From assembly GCF_029635795.1 (NCBI RefSeq), contig NZ_CP114280.1, positions 3,658,001 through 3,722,000 of the forward strand: a stretch of DNA of 64,000 nt. The letters are read 5' to 3'. Each line of letters starts with the position of its first letter. Position 1 is the first letter of the stretch. Below are positions 36,546 to 46,873 of this stretch, piece after piece. The position numbers and the translations under genes are program-made. The stretch comes from Dickeya lacustris. GTDB lineage: Bacteria > Pseudomonadota > Gammaproteobacteria > Enterobacterales > Enterobacteriaceae. Below the pieces are notes generated by a model. That model saw only the letters and a list, made by a program, of their open reading frames with translations. It ran no database searches and was not told where the DNA came from.

Positions 36546-37325
36546 ATGCTTGAGATTGTGTATCAGGACGAGCATTTGGTTGCGGTAAACAAACCTGCGG
36601 GTTGGTTGGTGCATCGTAGCTGGTTGGATCGTAAAGAAAAAGTAGTCGTGATGCAGACCGTGCGCGATCAAATTGGTCAGCATGTTTTTACCGTTCATCG
36701 GCTGGATAGACCGACATCTGGCGTGTTGTTGATGGCGCTGTCGCCTGCGGTAGCACGCCAGCTGGCGCAGCAATTTGAGCAGCATCAGATAGAGAAGGTT
36801 TATCATGCGGTCGTGCGCGGTTACGTGACAGACGACGGCATCATTGATTATGCCTTGACAGAAGAGCTGGATCGCATTGCAGATAAGTTCGCTAATCCTG
36901 ACAAAGCGCCTCAACCGGCCGTCAGCCATTATCGTGCGCTGGCGCATACGGAAATGCCTGTGGCGATTGGGCGCTATGATACCTCGCGCTACAGCTTACT
37001 GGAGCTGAAACCTCAAACCGGTCGTAAACACCAGTTACGGCGTCATATGGCGCATTTGCGCCACCCGATTATCGGTGATACGACTCACGGTGATCTGCGC
37101 CAGAATCGAGGCATGGCGGCGCATTTTGGTTGTGCCCGGCTCATGCTACATGCCAGCCAGCTATCATTAACGCATCCGGTGACAGGGCAGCAATTGTCAA
37201 TACAGGCCCGCTGGGATGCAGACTGGCAAGGCGTCATGGCGCAGTTTGGCTGGCAGGGCCATTTCCCTGATGTTGAAAGGGTTGAGTTTCTTGCTGCGTC
37301 TGGTCAGGATAGCGGACAGGCGTAG
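36546..37325 (+). CDS. truC: tRNA pseudouridine(65) synthase TruC
   Basis: RluA-family pseudouridine synthase acting on U65 of tRNA-Ile1 and tRNA-Asp. The 259-residue protein has the catalytic Asp in VHRLDRPTSGVLLMAL (about residue 54) and the C-terminal LKPQTGRKHQLRRHMAHLRHPIIGD signature. No S4 domain is present at the N-terminus. It sits between yqcC and the flavodoxin gene yqcA, same strand. Confidence 0.95.
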   Translation: MLEIVYQDEHLVAVNKPAGWLVHRSWLDRKEKVVVMQTVRDQIGQHVFTVHRLDRPTSGVLLMALSPAVARQLAQQFEQHQIEKVYHAVVRGYVTDDGIIDYALTEELDRIADKFANPDKAPQPAVSHYRALAHTEMPVAIGRYDTSRYSLLELKPQTGRKHQLRRHMAHLRHPIIGDTTHGDLRQNRGMAAHFGCARLMLHASQLSLTHPVTGQQLSIQARWDADWQGVMAQFGWQGHFPDVERVEFLAASGQDSGQA

Positions 37326-37349
37326 GCATAATACAGGAGAATCAGAGTC

Positions 37350-37802
37350 ATGGCGCAAGTGGGGATTTTTGTTGGCACGGTGTACGGTAATGCTCTGTTG
37401 GTCGCTGAAGAGGCGGAAAAATATCTTAAAACGCTGGGTCATGATGTGAAGGTGTTCGAGGATGCTTCGTTAGATGACTGGCTGGCCTATGGGCAGCAGA
37501 CGGCGCTGATTGTCACCTCAACGACGGGGCAGGGGCAATTGCCTGAATCGATAGTGCCTTTGTATGTAGCGCTGCGCGATAACGTGGGATATCAGCCCAC
37601 ACTGCGCTACGGCTTAATAGCCTTAGGGGACAGTAGCTACGAGCACTTCTGTGGCGCAGGCCATCTGTTTGATGCGCAGTTGCAGGAGATGGGGGCGACG
37701 CGCTTGGGAGACGTGCTGGAAATTGATGCGACGGAACACCCAGAGCCTGAATTGATAGCCACGCCGTGGGTGGAAAGCTGGGCGATATTACTGAATAACT
37801 GA
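37350..37802 (+). CDS. yqcA: Flavodoxin-like protein YqcA
   Basis: FMN-binding flavodoxin of 150 residues. The phosphate loop is [16 protein letters not shown] near the N-terminus, with the isoalloxazine-contact segments [11 protein letters not shown] and [13 protein letters not shown]. The redox partner is not known from context. Last gene of yqcC-truC-yqcA. Beyond it lies a tandem repeat and a change of locus relative to E. coli. Confidence 0.94.
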   Translation: MAQVGIFVGTVYGNALLVAEEAEKYLKTLGHDVKVFEDASLDDWLAYGQQTALIVTSTTGQGQLPESIVPLYVALRDNVGYQPTLRYGLIALGDSSYEHFCGAGHLFDAQLQEMGATRLGDVLEIDATEHPEPELIATPWVESWAILLNN

Positions 37803-37825
37803 GTCGTGCGTGGTGGCGAATTGCT

Positions 37826-37905
37826 ACACCAGGTTATTTTCACACCAGACTATTTTCACACCAGATTATTTCTACACCATACGGTTGTCACACCATGATA
37901 ATTCG
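37826..37905. repeat. Five tandem 16-bp units (minisatellite)
   Basis: Units begin at 37826, 37842, 37858, 37874 and 37890, each exactly 16 bases and each starting ACACCA. The first three follow acaccagnntatttyn closely (acaccaggttattttc, acaccagactattttc, acaccagattatttct). The last two have drifted in the second half. It lies between convergent yqcA and yaeH. Confidence 0.85.
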
Positions 37906-37934
37906 GCTGGCAGGCGATAAAGCGCCTGTCAGCC
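37905..37934. terminator. Hairpin between yqcA and yaeH
   Basis: Stem ggctggcaggcg (37905-37916) pairs with cgcctgtcagcc (37923-37934) with one G-T wobble and the loop ataaag. It sits just past the yaeH stop and after the 16-bp repeats. No T tract; possibly a shared terminator for the convergent genes. Confidence 0.5.
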
Positions 37935-37947
37935 TGCAAATCGCCGC

Positions 37948-38334
37948 TTACCGGTGCGTTAATTTTTCCAGATCGGCTTCGATTTCACTGATTTTATGCG
38001 TTACAACGCTTTCCAGATGACGTAAGTCGGAGAGGATTTTGCGTTTCAAATCCACTTCGACCTGATCACGCTGACAAATCTGGTCAAGCTCATCGACGAC
38101 GTAACGCAGGTTGGGGCTTATCTCGTTGATTTCTTTATAACCCTGCCCAGCATTATCCGCCACGATGGTTTTACGCTGGCGCGGGTATTTAAACTTAACG
38201 CTCTTGGCGAAAAATTCCCCTTTGTCCTTGCGAAAATAGATCTTCAGAATATCGTTACTCGCCTCCTGACGGAGACTGTACTTGTCGATATCTTCCGGGT
38301 TGGCAATCCCAAGACTTTTCAGATTGTCGTACAT
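37948..38334 (-). CDS. yaeH: YaeH family protein (DUF3461)
   Basis: Conserved cytoplasmic protein of unknown function, 128 residues from the ATG at 38334, near-identical to E. coli YaeH ([34 protein letters not shown]). The C-terminal half (about residues 85-125) is rich in charged heptad-like residues and probably coiled-coil. The start is set by family similarity and an aaaggtgg ribosome site; an ATG eight codons upstream is less likely. Separated from dapD by a terminator. Confidence 0.94.
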   Translation of the reverse strand: MYDNLKSLGIANPEDIDKYSLRQEASNDILKIYFRKDKGEFFAKSVKFKYPRQRKTIVADNAGQGYKEINEISPNLRYVVDELDQICQRDQVEVDLKRKILSDLRHLESVVTHKISEIEADLEKLTHR

Positions 38335-38395
38335 AGCACCACCTTTCTTGTTTTGCATCGGCTCCTGAATGGGGCCGTTCTCTGGTCGTGATAGC

Positions 38396-38424
38396 GAAAA
38401 AATGGCGGGTAATAACCCGCCATT
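38396..38424 (-). terminator. Rho-independent terminator of dapD
   Basis: On the minus strand, aatggcgggt (complement of 38415-38424) pairs with acccgccatt (complement of 38401-38410) around tatt. A T run follows, complementary to the A run at 38397-38402. Confidence 0.88.
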
Positions 38425-38512
38425 CAGTGTAGTCGTTCAATGCCATGAACGACAGGGATATCCGCATTATCAGCTGTGTTGTTGATGTAACACCTGATAA
38501 CAGACTAACCGG

Positions 38513-39337
38513 TTAGTCAATCGTACGCAGTAATTCGTTAATGCCGACTTTACCGCGAGTCTTGGCGTCTACTTTTTTCACTATCACGGCACAGTACAGG
38601 CTGTAGCTGCCATCTTTTGACGGCAAATTCCCTGATACCACCACCGAGCCTGCCGGAACGCGGCCATAGTGGATTTCGCCGGTTTCACGGTCGTAAATTT
38701 TGGTGCTCTGGCCGATAAAGACGCCCATAGAGATAACCGAACCTTCTTCGACAATGACCCCTTCAACGACTTCTGAGCGCGCGCCGATAAAGCAGTTATC
38801 TTCGATGATGGTCGGGTTGGCTTGTAACGGCTCCAGTACGCCGCCAATGCCGACGCCGCCGGACAGGTGCACGTTCTTGCCTATCTGCGCGCACGAGCCA
38901 ACGGTTGCCCACGTGTCCACCATACTGCCTTCGTCAACATAAGCACCGATATTGACGTAAGACGGCATCAGAACGGTATTACGGGCGATGAACGCACCCT
39001 GACGCACGCTGGCAGGCGGTACGACACGGAAGCCTTCACGCTGAAAGCGCGCTTCGTCGTAACCGGCGAATTTCATCGGGACTTTGTCGTAGTAGCGGGT
39101 TTCAGCCCCTTCCAGCAACTGATTATCGTTGATGCGAAAAGAGAGCAGCACCGCTTTCTTCAGCCACTGGTGAGTTACCCATTGGCCGTTGATTTTTTCC
39201 GCCACGCGCAGCGCACCGCTGTCTAACTGGCTGATGACCTGATTTACCGCTTCACGCGTCACTGCGTCAACATTGGCCGGAGTGATTTCCGCGCGGCGTT
39301 CAAAGGCGGTTTCGATGACGTTCTGTAATGACTGCAT
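38513..39337 (-). CDS. dapD: 2,3,4,5-tetrahydropyridine-2,6-dicarboxylate N-succinyltransferase DapD
   Basis: Lysine and diaminopimelate synthesis: succinylates tetrahydrodipicolinate using succinyl-CoA. The 274-residue protein forms a trimer with a left-handed beta-helix built of hexapeptide repeats ([27 protein letters not shown] region, about residues 140-165, through [18 protein letters not shown]). This is the succinylase branch typical of enterobacteria. It follows glnD on the same strand, as in E. coli where map-glnD-dapD adjoin. Confidence 0.97.
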   Translation of the reverse strand: MQSLQNVIETAFERRAEITPANVDAVTREAVNQVISQLDSGALRVAEKINGQWVTHQWLKKAVLLSFRINDNQLLEGAETRYYDKVPMKFAGYDEARFQREGFRVVPPASVRQGAFIARNTVLMPSYVNIGAYVDEGSMVDTWATVGSCAQIGKNVHLSGGVGIGGVLEPLQANPTIIEDNCFIGARSEVVEGVIVEEGSVISMGVFIGQSTKIYDRETGEIHYGRVPAGSVVVSGNLPSKDGSYSLYCAVIVKKVDAKTRGKVGINELLRTID

Positions 39338-39433
39338 CCTGTTTCTCTTTCGTGATTAATAAAACGTAAGTGATGAATAACATCTAACTCGGGCCCTTCT
39401 GCCAGGCGTGATGGGCAAAGGGCACGGAATATT

Positions 39434-42143
39434 TTAAGAAGCTACTTTATCGTTTGGGTCGAGGGCTTCTGTCAACCGTTGTTGTAACTTGAGCCTTAAT
39501 TCGGGGCTTAATGCCCGCCTTTCGGCATCGGCCAGGATAAACAAGTCTTCGACCCGCTCGCCGATGGTGGAAATACGAGCGCCATGCAGCGACAAATTCA
39601 GATCGGCAAAGATCTCGCCTACCCGGGCCAGCAGCCCCGGCTGGTCAAGCGCAATCAGCTCCATATAACTGCGCCGGTCGGTGTGCGTGGGTAAAAAGCT
39701 GACGGCGGTAGGCACACTGAAATGACGCAGGCGCGAGGAGGGGCGGCGTGCGCGCGGGTGCTGGTAGTCTCGTTGTGTGAGCGCTTGCTCGATGGCATGG
39801 CGAATCATGTCGTGGCGGTCAGGGGCAAGCGGGCTGCCATCGGGCTCCAGTACAATAAAGGTATCCATCGCCATACCGTCGCGACTGGTGAAAATTTGCG
39901 CGTCATGTACGCTCAGGTTACGCCTGTCAAGTTCGCCTGCAACAGCGGCAAACAGATAAGGTCTGTCCGGGCTCCAGATGAAGATTTCGGTACCACCACG
40001 GCTGGCCTGATGGCTGATAAGCACTAATGGCTTTGAAGTATCATGCTCGAGCAGATGACGGGCGTGCCAGGCGAGTTGGTTGGGAGAGTGGCGCAGGAAA
40101 TAATCCGCACGACAGCGGCTCCAAATGTGGTGCAACGCTTCCTCATCAATGTTATCCATGCGCAACAACGCCAGGGCCTGTAAGCGATGATGACGTACCC
40201 GGTCACGTAAATCTGGCGAGCTTTGCATGCCCCGGCGGAGCTGTCTTTCCGTGGCGTAATAGAGCTCGCGCAGCAGACTTTGTTTCCAGCTGTTCCATAG
40301 CGTCTCATTGGTGGCGCAAATATCGGCTACCGTCAGGTTGAGCAGATAGCGCAGGCGGTTTTCGCTCTGTACCTGTTCGGCAAACTGCTGGATAACTGCC
40401 GGGTCTTGAATGTCGCGCCGCTGCGCGGTGACGGACATCAATAGATGACAACGAACCAGCCAGGCGACCAGTTGTGTTTCCCGCGAGTTCAGGCCGTGCA
40501 AAGCAGCGAACTCCAGCGCATCTTTAGCACCGAGTTCAGAATGGTCGCCACCCCGGCCTTTAGCTATATCGTGAAACAGCGCCGCCAGCAGCAATAATTC
40601 CGGTTGCGGCAGGCGAGGATAGAGCTCCACGCATAACGGATGCGCGGCACGCGTGCCCTCGTCGTTGAAGCTTTCCAGTTTTAGCAACACCCGAATCGTG
40701 TGTTCGTCCACGGTGTAGGCGTGGAATAAGTCAAATTGCATTTGCCCGACAATGCTTCCCCATTGCGGCATATAAGCCCACAGCACACTGTGAGTATGCA
40801 TCGGCAGCAGCGCGCGGGTAACGGCGCGCGGGTGGCGCAAAATGGTCATGAACAGGTGGCGCGCCTCCGGGATGGTACAAAGTGGCTGGGCCAGATGGCG
40901 GCGCGCATAGCGCAAATGTCGCAACGTCGTTGAGTAAATACCGGTTATCTCCTGATTACGTACCATCAGGTAGAACATGCGAATAATGGCTTCCGGTTTA
41001 CGGGTAAACAGGGTTTCATCACGTAAGTCAATCAGCGTGCCGCGCAACTGGAATTCATCGTCCAGCGGGCGCGGTTTTTCGCTGGTGTCCAGCGCCAGTA
41101 TTGCCTCGTCAAACAGTTGCAATAGCATCTGGTTCAGCTCGCCGACGCGACGCGTCATGCGGTAGAAATCCTTCATCATCCGTTCTACCGGAGCATTGCC
41201 TTCACCTTGATATTGCAGCAACTGCGCCACATTTAGCTGTCTATCAAACAGCAGGCGGTTGTCGTAGCGCGGTAAAATCAGGTGTAGCGCAAAGCGGATG
41301 CGCCATAAAAAACTCTGGCATTCGTTGAGCTCATTGCGTTCCGCTTCGGTTAGAAAGCCGAATCCCACCATTTCATTGAGCGACGTTTGCGCCAAAATGA
41401 CGCCGCGCAACCCACAGCAAGGTGTGAATATCACGTAATCCGCCGGGGCTGCTTTTGATGTCCGGTTCCAGATTGTAACTGGTGCTGTGATAGCGCTGAT
41501 GGCGCTCGCGTTGCTCGGTGATTTTGGCCGGAAAGAAGGTTGCTGAAGGCCAGAAGGCATCGCTAAAAATATGTTTTTGCAACGAGAGGAACAGCGCGAC
41601 ATCACCACAAATCATGCGCGATTCAATCAGGTTGGTGGCAACGGAAATGTCAGCCCGGCCTTCTTCTAAACACTCATCAAGCGTGCGCACACTGTGGCCA
41701 ACTTCCAGCCTTAAATCCCACAACAAGGTAATAAAAGTACCGATCGTCTGAGATTGTGCTTCAGTTAACGGTTGTTGGCTTAAGACCAGTAAATCAATGT
41801 CTGATAGCGGGTGCAGTTCACCCCGGCCATAGCCACCGACGGCGACCAACGCGGTTTGTCCAACATGTTCAAAGCCGTAAAAACGCCACAAACGCTGCAT
41901 CAAATGATCGATAAACAGTGTCCGCGCATCGATCAGCGCTTCAGCACTCACACCCGCTTTGAACTCATCGGCCAGCCAGTGCTGGAACTGTTCCAGATGT
42001 GTTCTCAGCGGCTGACAAGCCAGCATATCGTCCGTGAAGGTAAGAGGCGATGCAGGTAAGGGGTGCGTTGATGTGGAAATATCGGAAATCGAGGTGTCTG
42101 GAATACCGTGCGAAAGATCTCTGTCTATCATGTGCGCCGCCAT
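39434..42143 (-). pseudogene. glnD: Bifunctional uridylyltransferase/uridylyl-removing enzyme GlnD, frameshifted by one base
   Basis: Nitrogen sensor that uridylylates PII (GlnB/GlnK) when glutamine is low and removes UMP when it is high. Domains visible: nucleotidyltransferase ([19 protein letters not shown]), HD hydrolase ([20 protein letters not shown]) and two C-terminal ACT domains ([18 protein letters not shown]). The first frame stops after [10 protein letters not shown] near 41373. The remainder continues from [13 protein letters not shown] in another frame. One T too many in the TTT at 41386-41388 (plus strand) explains it; removing one restores FGA-TSLNEM and about 902 residues. Everything else is intact, so a sequence error is likely. 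If real, the uridylyltransferase half would be cut from the HD and ACT parts. The exact start (42143 or the Met at 42131) is unclear. Confidence 0.9.
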
Positions 42144-42146
42144 AAC

Positions 42147-42172
42147 ATAAAAAAGCCGGCTGTTGCCGGCTC
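42147..42172 (-). terminator. Rho-independent terminator of map
   Basis: On the minus strand, gagccggc (complement of 42165-42172) pairs with gccggctt (complement of 42153-42160) around aaca, followed by seven T residues. It separates map from glnD. Confidence 0.88.
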
Positions 42173-42180
42173 ATGCTGGG

Positions 42181-42975
42181 TTATTCCTGATGCGTAATGA
42201 GGTTGGGGAGGGTGTCATCCTTACGCAACGTCATTATTTCGCAGCCGTTTTCAGTCACCACAATAGTATGCTCATACTGTGCCGACAAGCTGCGATCTTT
42301 GGTTTTTACCGTCCAGCCATCTTTCATGGTACGGATACGGAAATCACCGGCATTGACCATTGGCTCAATGGTAAACGCCATGCCCGGTTGCAGCACCACG
42401 CCGCCGTCATCGGCATCATAGTGCAATACCTGCGGCTCTTCGTGAAAACCACGGCCAATCCCGTGGCCGCAGTATTCGCGCACGACGGAAAAATCCTGAG
42501 CTTCAACGTACTTTTGAATCTCACGGCCTAGCGTACGCAAACGGATACCGGGTTTCACCATCCGCAAGGCCAGATACAGGCTATCTTGTGCAACTTTGCA
42601 CAGGCGCTCGCCCTGAATGGTCGGTTTACCAACGATGAACATTTTGGACGTATCACCATGGAAATCATCTTTGATCACGGTGACGTCGATATTCACGATA
42701 TCGCCATCTTTGAGAATTTTGTCGTCGCTCGGGATGCCGTGGCACACCACTTCATTGACAGAAATGCAGACAGACTTAGGAAAGCCGTGATAACCGAGGC
42801 AGGCAGAAATCGCATTTTGCTTGTTGGTGATGTGGTCATGGCAAATGCGGTCTAGTTCACCGGTGCTCACGCCGGGCACCACGTGCGGCTCGATAATTTC
42901 CAGCACTTCCGCCGCCAGGCGGCCCGCCACGCGCATTTTTTCGATATCTTCAGAGGTTTTGATTGAGATTGCCAT
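42181..42975 (-). CDS. map: Methionine aminopeptidase Map (type I)
   Basis: Essential metalloenzyme that removes the initiator Met from nascent proteins. The 264-residue protein starts MAISIKTSEDIEKMR, identical in layout to E. coli. The five metal ligands of the pita-bread fold appear in NIDVTVIKDDFHGDTSKMF (two Asp), GHGIGRGFHEEP (His) and later FTIEPM and YEHTIVVTENG (two Glu). The frame is open far upstream to 43869, but that extension runs antisense to rpsB and is not protein. It is divergent from rpsB. Confidence 0.97.
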   Translation of the reverse strand: MAISIKTSEDIEKMRVAGRLAAEVLEIIEPHVVPGVSTGELDRICHDHITNKQNAISACLGYHGFPKSVCISVNEVVCHGIPSDDKILKDGDIVNIDVTVIKDDFHGDTSKMFIVGKPTIQGERLCKVAQDSLYLALRMVKPGIRLRTLGREIQKYVEAQDFSVVREYCGHGIGRGFHEEPQVLHYDADDGGVVLQPGMAFTIEPMVNAGDFRIRTMKDGWTVKTKDRSLSAQYEHTIVVTENGCEIMTLRKDDTLPNLITHQE

Positions 42976-43129
42976 TGAATTCAGTCCGCAGGTGTCGTCG
43001 CGTTCCCGACGAAATAGAGTCAGTAAATCAGGATTTATGGTATCAGCCCTGCCTGACACTGCCAAATCATCATTTGGCCACAAGGCGCTCATCAAGACGT
43101 AAATTGCGGCGCATTGTATGCAACAAAAA

Positions 43130-43159
43130 TTGGTGTGCGGGGGCAGTTTGTGGTATAAA
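43130..43159 (+). promoter_or_regulatory. rpsB-tsf promoter
   Basis: -35 ttggtg (43130-43135), 18-bp spacer, -10 tataaa (43154-43159), followed by the GC-rich discriminator gcgcgcc, a pattern seen at ribosomal protein promoters under stringent control. Confidence 0.72.
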
Positions 43160-43165
43160 GCGCGC

Positions 43166-44085
<920 letters not shown>

Positions 44086-44137
44086 TAAGGCCAGCTCTGT
44101 TGAGCCCTTATTAACCAGGTATTGACATATGTTGGTT

Positions 44138-44162
44138 AGGGGGCCTTGAAGGCCCCCTTTTT
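44138..44162 (+). terminator. Terminator/attenuator between rpsB and tsf
   Basis: Strong stem agggggcc (44138-44145) with ggccccct (44151-44158), loop around ttgaa, followed by five T residues. Placed within the rpsB-tsf operon, it probably lowers tsf expression relative to rpsB by partial termination. Confidence 0.85.
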
Positions 44163-44209
44163 ACTTATCTCTTACTTATCTCCCGCACGAGATAACCGAG
44201 GAAAAGATA

Positions 44210-45067
44210 ATGGCTGAAATTACCGCCGCCCTGGTAAAAGAACTGCGCGAACGTACTGGCGCAGGCATGATGGAATGTAAAAAAGCGCTGGTTGAAGCTA
44301 ATGGCGACATCGAGCTTGCTATTGATAACATGCGTAAATCTGGCCAGGCGAAAGCTGCCAAGAAAGCAGGCCGTGTTGCTGCTGAAGGCGTGATCCTGAC
44401 TAAAATCGCTGCTGATGGCAAATACGGCATCATCGTTGAACTGAACTGCGAAACCGACTTCGTTGCTAAAGATGCCGGCTTTAAAGCGTTTGGCGAAGAA
44501 GTGGCGACGGCTGCACTGAACGAGCGCATCACTGATGTTGAAGTTCTGAAAGCAAAATTCGAAGAACAGCGTACTGCTCTGGTAGCGAAAATCGGCGAAA
44601 ACATCAATATCCGTCGTATCGCTGTGCAGACTGGCGACGCGCTGGGTTCTTACATGCACGGTGCCCGCATCGGTGTTATGGTTGCTGCGACCGGCGCTAA
44701 TGAAGAGCTGATCAAGCACGTTGCGATGCATATCGCTGCCAGCAAACCGGAATATGTCAACGCTGACGATGTACCGGCTGACGTGGTTGCTCGTGAGCAC
44801 CAGATCCAGCTCGACATCGCCATGCAGTCTGGCAAGCCACGCGAAATCGCTGAGAAAATGGTTGAAGGCCGTATGCGTAAATTCACCGGTGAGATCTCTC
44901 TGACTGGTCAGAATTTCGTGATGGACCCGAACAAAACTGTTGGTCAGTTGCTCAAAGAGCACAATGCTGCAGTGAGCAGCTTCATCCGCTACGAAGTGGG
45001 TGAGGGTATTGAAAAAGCAGAAGTTGACTTTGCTGCAGAAGTTGCAGCAATGAGCAAGCAGTCTTAA
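44210..45067 (+). CDS. tsf: Elongation factor Ts
   Basis: Guanine-nucleotide exchange factor for EF-Tu. The 285-residue product has the UBA-like N-terminal domain ([19 protein letters not shown]) followed by the EF-Ts core, with the [13 protein letters not shown] segment whose Asp-Phe contact EF-Tu. Highly biased codon use like rpsB. Second gene of rpsB-tsf, with a strong terminator after it. Confidence 0.99.
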   Translation: MAEITAALVKELRERTGAGMMECKKALVEANGDIELAIDNMRKSGQAKAAKKAGRVAAEGVILTKIAADGKYGIIVELNCETDFVAKDAGFKAFGEEVATAALNERITDVEVLKAKFEEQRTALVAKIGENINIRRIAVQTGDALGSYMHGARIGVMVAATGANEELIKHVAMHIAASKPEYVNADDVPADVVAREHQIQLDIAMQSGKPREIAEKMVEGRMRKFTGEISLTGQNFVMDPNKTVGQLLKEHNAAVSSFIRYEVGEGIEKAEVDFAAEVAAMSKQS

Positions 45068-45075
45068 TAAAAAAA

Positions 45076-45104
45076 AGGAGCCGCCAGTTGGCGGTTCCTT
45101 TTTA
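45076..45104 (+). terminator. Rho-independent terminator after tsf
   Basis: Stem aggagccgcc (45076-45085), loop agtt, and ggcggttcct (45090-45099, one G-T wobble), followed by T residues to 45103. An A run on the left could also let it work on the other strand. Confidence 0.88.
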
Positions 45105-45225
45105 TCCAGCCAAACTATTTCGTAATACAGATAATTTCATGACACTGGAGAACCCGCCTGTGGTTGCTCGAGTGTGGCAGTAACAATCCCCAGTACGATG
45201 ACAGCCTGTTTAGGACAAGAACACC

Positions 45226-45957
45226 ATGGCAACCAACGCAAAACCCGTATATCAACGTATCCTGCTTAAGCTGAGTGGCGAAGCGCTGCAAGGAGCTGAA
45301 GGTTTCGGTATCGATGCGAGTATTCTCGATCGCATGGCCCAGGAAGTAAAAGAGCTGGTTGAGCTGGGCATCCAGGTCGGTGTGGTGATAGGCGGTGGCA
45401 ATTTATTTCGTGGCGCAGGCCTTGCAAAAGCGGGTATGAACCGTGTGGTCGGCGACCATATGGGCATGCTGGCGACCGTCATGAACGGTCTGGCGATGCG
45501 TGATGCGCTGCACCGAGCCTACGTGAACGCACGACTGATGTCAGCTATCCCGCTTAATGGCGTATGTGATAATTACAACTGGGCTGAGGCGATTAGCCTT
45601 TTGCGTAACAACCGCGTGGTGATCTTCTCCGCAGGTACAGGCAATCCTTTCTTTACGACAGATTCAGCAGCCTGTTTGCGTGGCATCGAAATTGAAGCGG
45701 ATGTGGTGCTGAAAGCCACCAAGGTTGACGGCGTATTTTCAGCCGATCCGGTGAAAGACCCGACGGCAACGCTGTATGAAACGTTGAACTATCAAGATGT
45801 GCTGGAGCGCGAGCTTAAGGTAATGGATCTGGCTGCCTTTACGCTGGCGCGTGACCATAATCTGCCTATCCGTGTTTTCAACATGAATAAGCCTGGCGCG
45901 TTGCGCCGCGTGGTTATGGGTGAAAAAGAAGGCACGTTGATCAGTAATAACGGCTGA
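45226..45957 (+). CDS. pyrH: Uridylate kinase PyrH
   Basis: Essential UMP kinase (UMP to UDP) of the amino acid kinase fold, hexameric, activated by GTP and inhibited by UTP. The 243-residue protein has [11 protein letters not shown] at the phosphate site, [26 protein letters not shown] for UMP binding and [15 protein letters not shown] at the end. It is two residues longer at the C-terminus than E. coli. Confidence 0.98.
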   Translation: MATNAKPVYQRILLKLSGEALQGAEGFGIDASILDRMAQEVKELVELGIQVGVVIGGGNLFRGAGLAKAGMNRVVGDHMGMLATVMNGLAMRDALHRAYVNARLMSAIPLNGVCDNYNWAEAISLLRNNRVVIFSAGTGNPFFTTDSAACLRGIEIEADVVLKATKVDGVFSADPVKDPTATLYETLNYQDVLERELKVMDLAAFTLARDHNLPIRVFNMNKPGALRRVVMGEKEGTLISNNG

Positions 45958-45974
45958 GGTTGAATTTAAGGTAA

Positions 45975-46026
45975 TATCTTGTTTTGGTGATACAAGATAG
46001 CGCCATCTCTCGCCAGCTTCGCTGGC
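45975..46026 (+). other. Two hairpins in the pyrH-frr gap
   Basis: An 8-bp inverted repeat, tatcttgt (45975-45982) and acaagata (45992-45999), is followed by gccagc-ttc-gctggc (46012-46026). They lie upstream of frr and may be mRNA structures in its leader; no T tract is present. Function is unknown. Confidence 0.4.
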
Positions 46027-46095
46027 CTCGAATGATTCACCGGGTCATGCGGTTTGCGTGGCCTGACTGGCAACCAGTTTTCAAGGGTTCACAAC

Positions 46096-46653
46096 GTGAT
46101 TAATGACATCAGAAAAGACGCTGAAACACGCATGGACAAATGCGTAGACGCATTCAAGAACCAAATCAGTAAAATTCGTACTGGCCGTGCTTCGCCAAGC
46201 CTGCTTGATGGTATTTACGTCGAGTATTACGGCAGCGCCACGCCGTTGCGCCAGTTGGCGAACGTTGTGGTGGAAGATGCCCGTACGCTGGCTGTGACCG
46301 TTTTTGATCGCACCATGGGCCCGGCTGTAGAAAAAGCGATTATGGCGTCCGATCTTGGGCTGAATCCGATGTCAGCCGGCACCGTTATTCGTGTTCCGCT
46401 GCCGCCGTTGACCGAAGAGCGCCGTAAAGATCTTATCAAAGTGGTGCGTGGCGAAGCCGAGCAGGGCCGTGTCTCTGTGCGTAATGTGCGCCGTGATGCG
46501 AATGACAAGCTGAAAGCATTGTTGAAAGATAAAACGATTAGTGAAGACGATGAGCGTCGCGCCCAGGATGATGTCCAGAAGTTAACCGATAACTTTATCA
46601 AAAAAATCGATACTTCTTTGGCTGAGAAAGAAAAAGAATTAATGGATTTTTAA
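46096..46653 (+). CDS. frr: Ribosome recycling factor
   Basis: Essential factor that, with EF-G, splits post-termination ribosomes. I use the GTG at 46096, giving 185 residues as in E. coli (start [20 protein letters not shown]). An ATG 14 codons upstream at 46054 is in frame but would add an unusual N-terminus. Conserved parts are [43 protein letters not shown] and RNVRRDAND, forming the two-domain tRNA-shaped fold with a three-helix bundle. Confidence 0.97.
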   Translation: MINDIRKDAETRMDKCVDAFKNQISKIRTGRASPSLLDGIYVEYYGSATPLRQLANVVVEDARTLAVTVFDRTMGPAVEKAIMASDLGLNPMSAGTVIRVPLPPLTEERRKDLIKVVRGEAEQGRVSVRNVRRDANDKLKALLKDKTISEDDERRAQDDVQKLTDNFIKKIDTSLAEKEKELMDF

Positions 46654-46671
46654 TTCGTTGCTAAACGGTCG

Positions 46672-46724
46672 CGCCGCTGGCAGGTGTGGGGTTTACCCGC
46701 CCTCCTGCGGCGTTTTATTTTTTA
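46672..46724 (+). terminator. Probable terminator after frr
   Basis: The segment from cgccgctggcagg (46672-46684) can pair with cctgcggcg (about 46704-46712) with some bulging, and ttttattttttag follows. The stem is imperfect, so this is a moderate call. Confidence 0.55.
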
Positions 46725-46734
46725 GCGCCCGTAG

Positions 46735-46762
46735 TATTGTCTTGGGAATATTGTCTTGGGAA
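46735..46762 (+). repeat. Perfect 14-bp tandem duplication upstream of dxr
   Basis: tattgtcttgggaa occurs twice in direct succession (46735-46748 and 46749-46762) in the frr-dxr gap. Probably a replication-slippage product; it may also move promoter elements of dxr relative to each other. Confidence 0.85.
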
Positions 46763-46873
46763 CGCCACACCTTCTGTTCTAAAGAACGTATTACCCCGCA
46801 ACAATGCCGCGCGTGCTGACATAAGACTGGTGATGTACCCATTTCTAACCCAGTTCTATCAGGGTGTGTATTC

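Noticed and set aside
37826..37905. CRISPR-like array
   Set aside because: Units are contiguous 16-mers without unique spacers; repeats are too short and no cas genes are near.
39434..42143. Two separate genes instead of one broken glnD
   Set aside because: The two frames together reproduce one complete GlnD without gap or overlap once a single base is removed.
44165..44962. 265-codon reverse frame across tsf
   Set aside because: Shadow frame of a highly biased gene; no family features.
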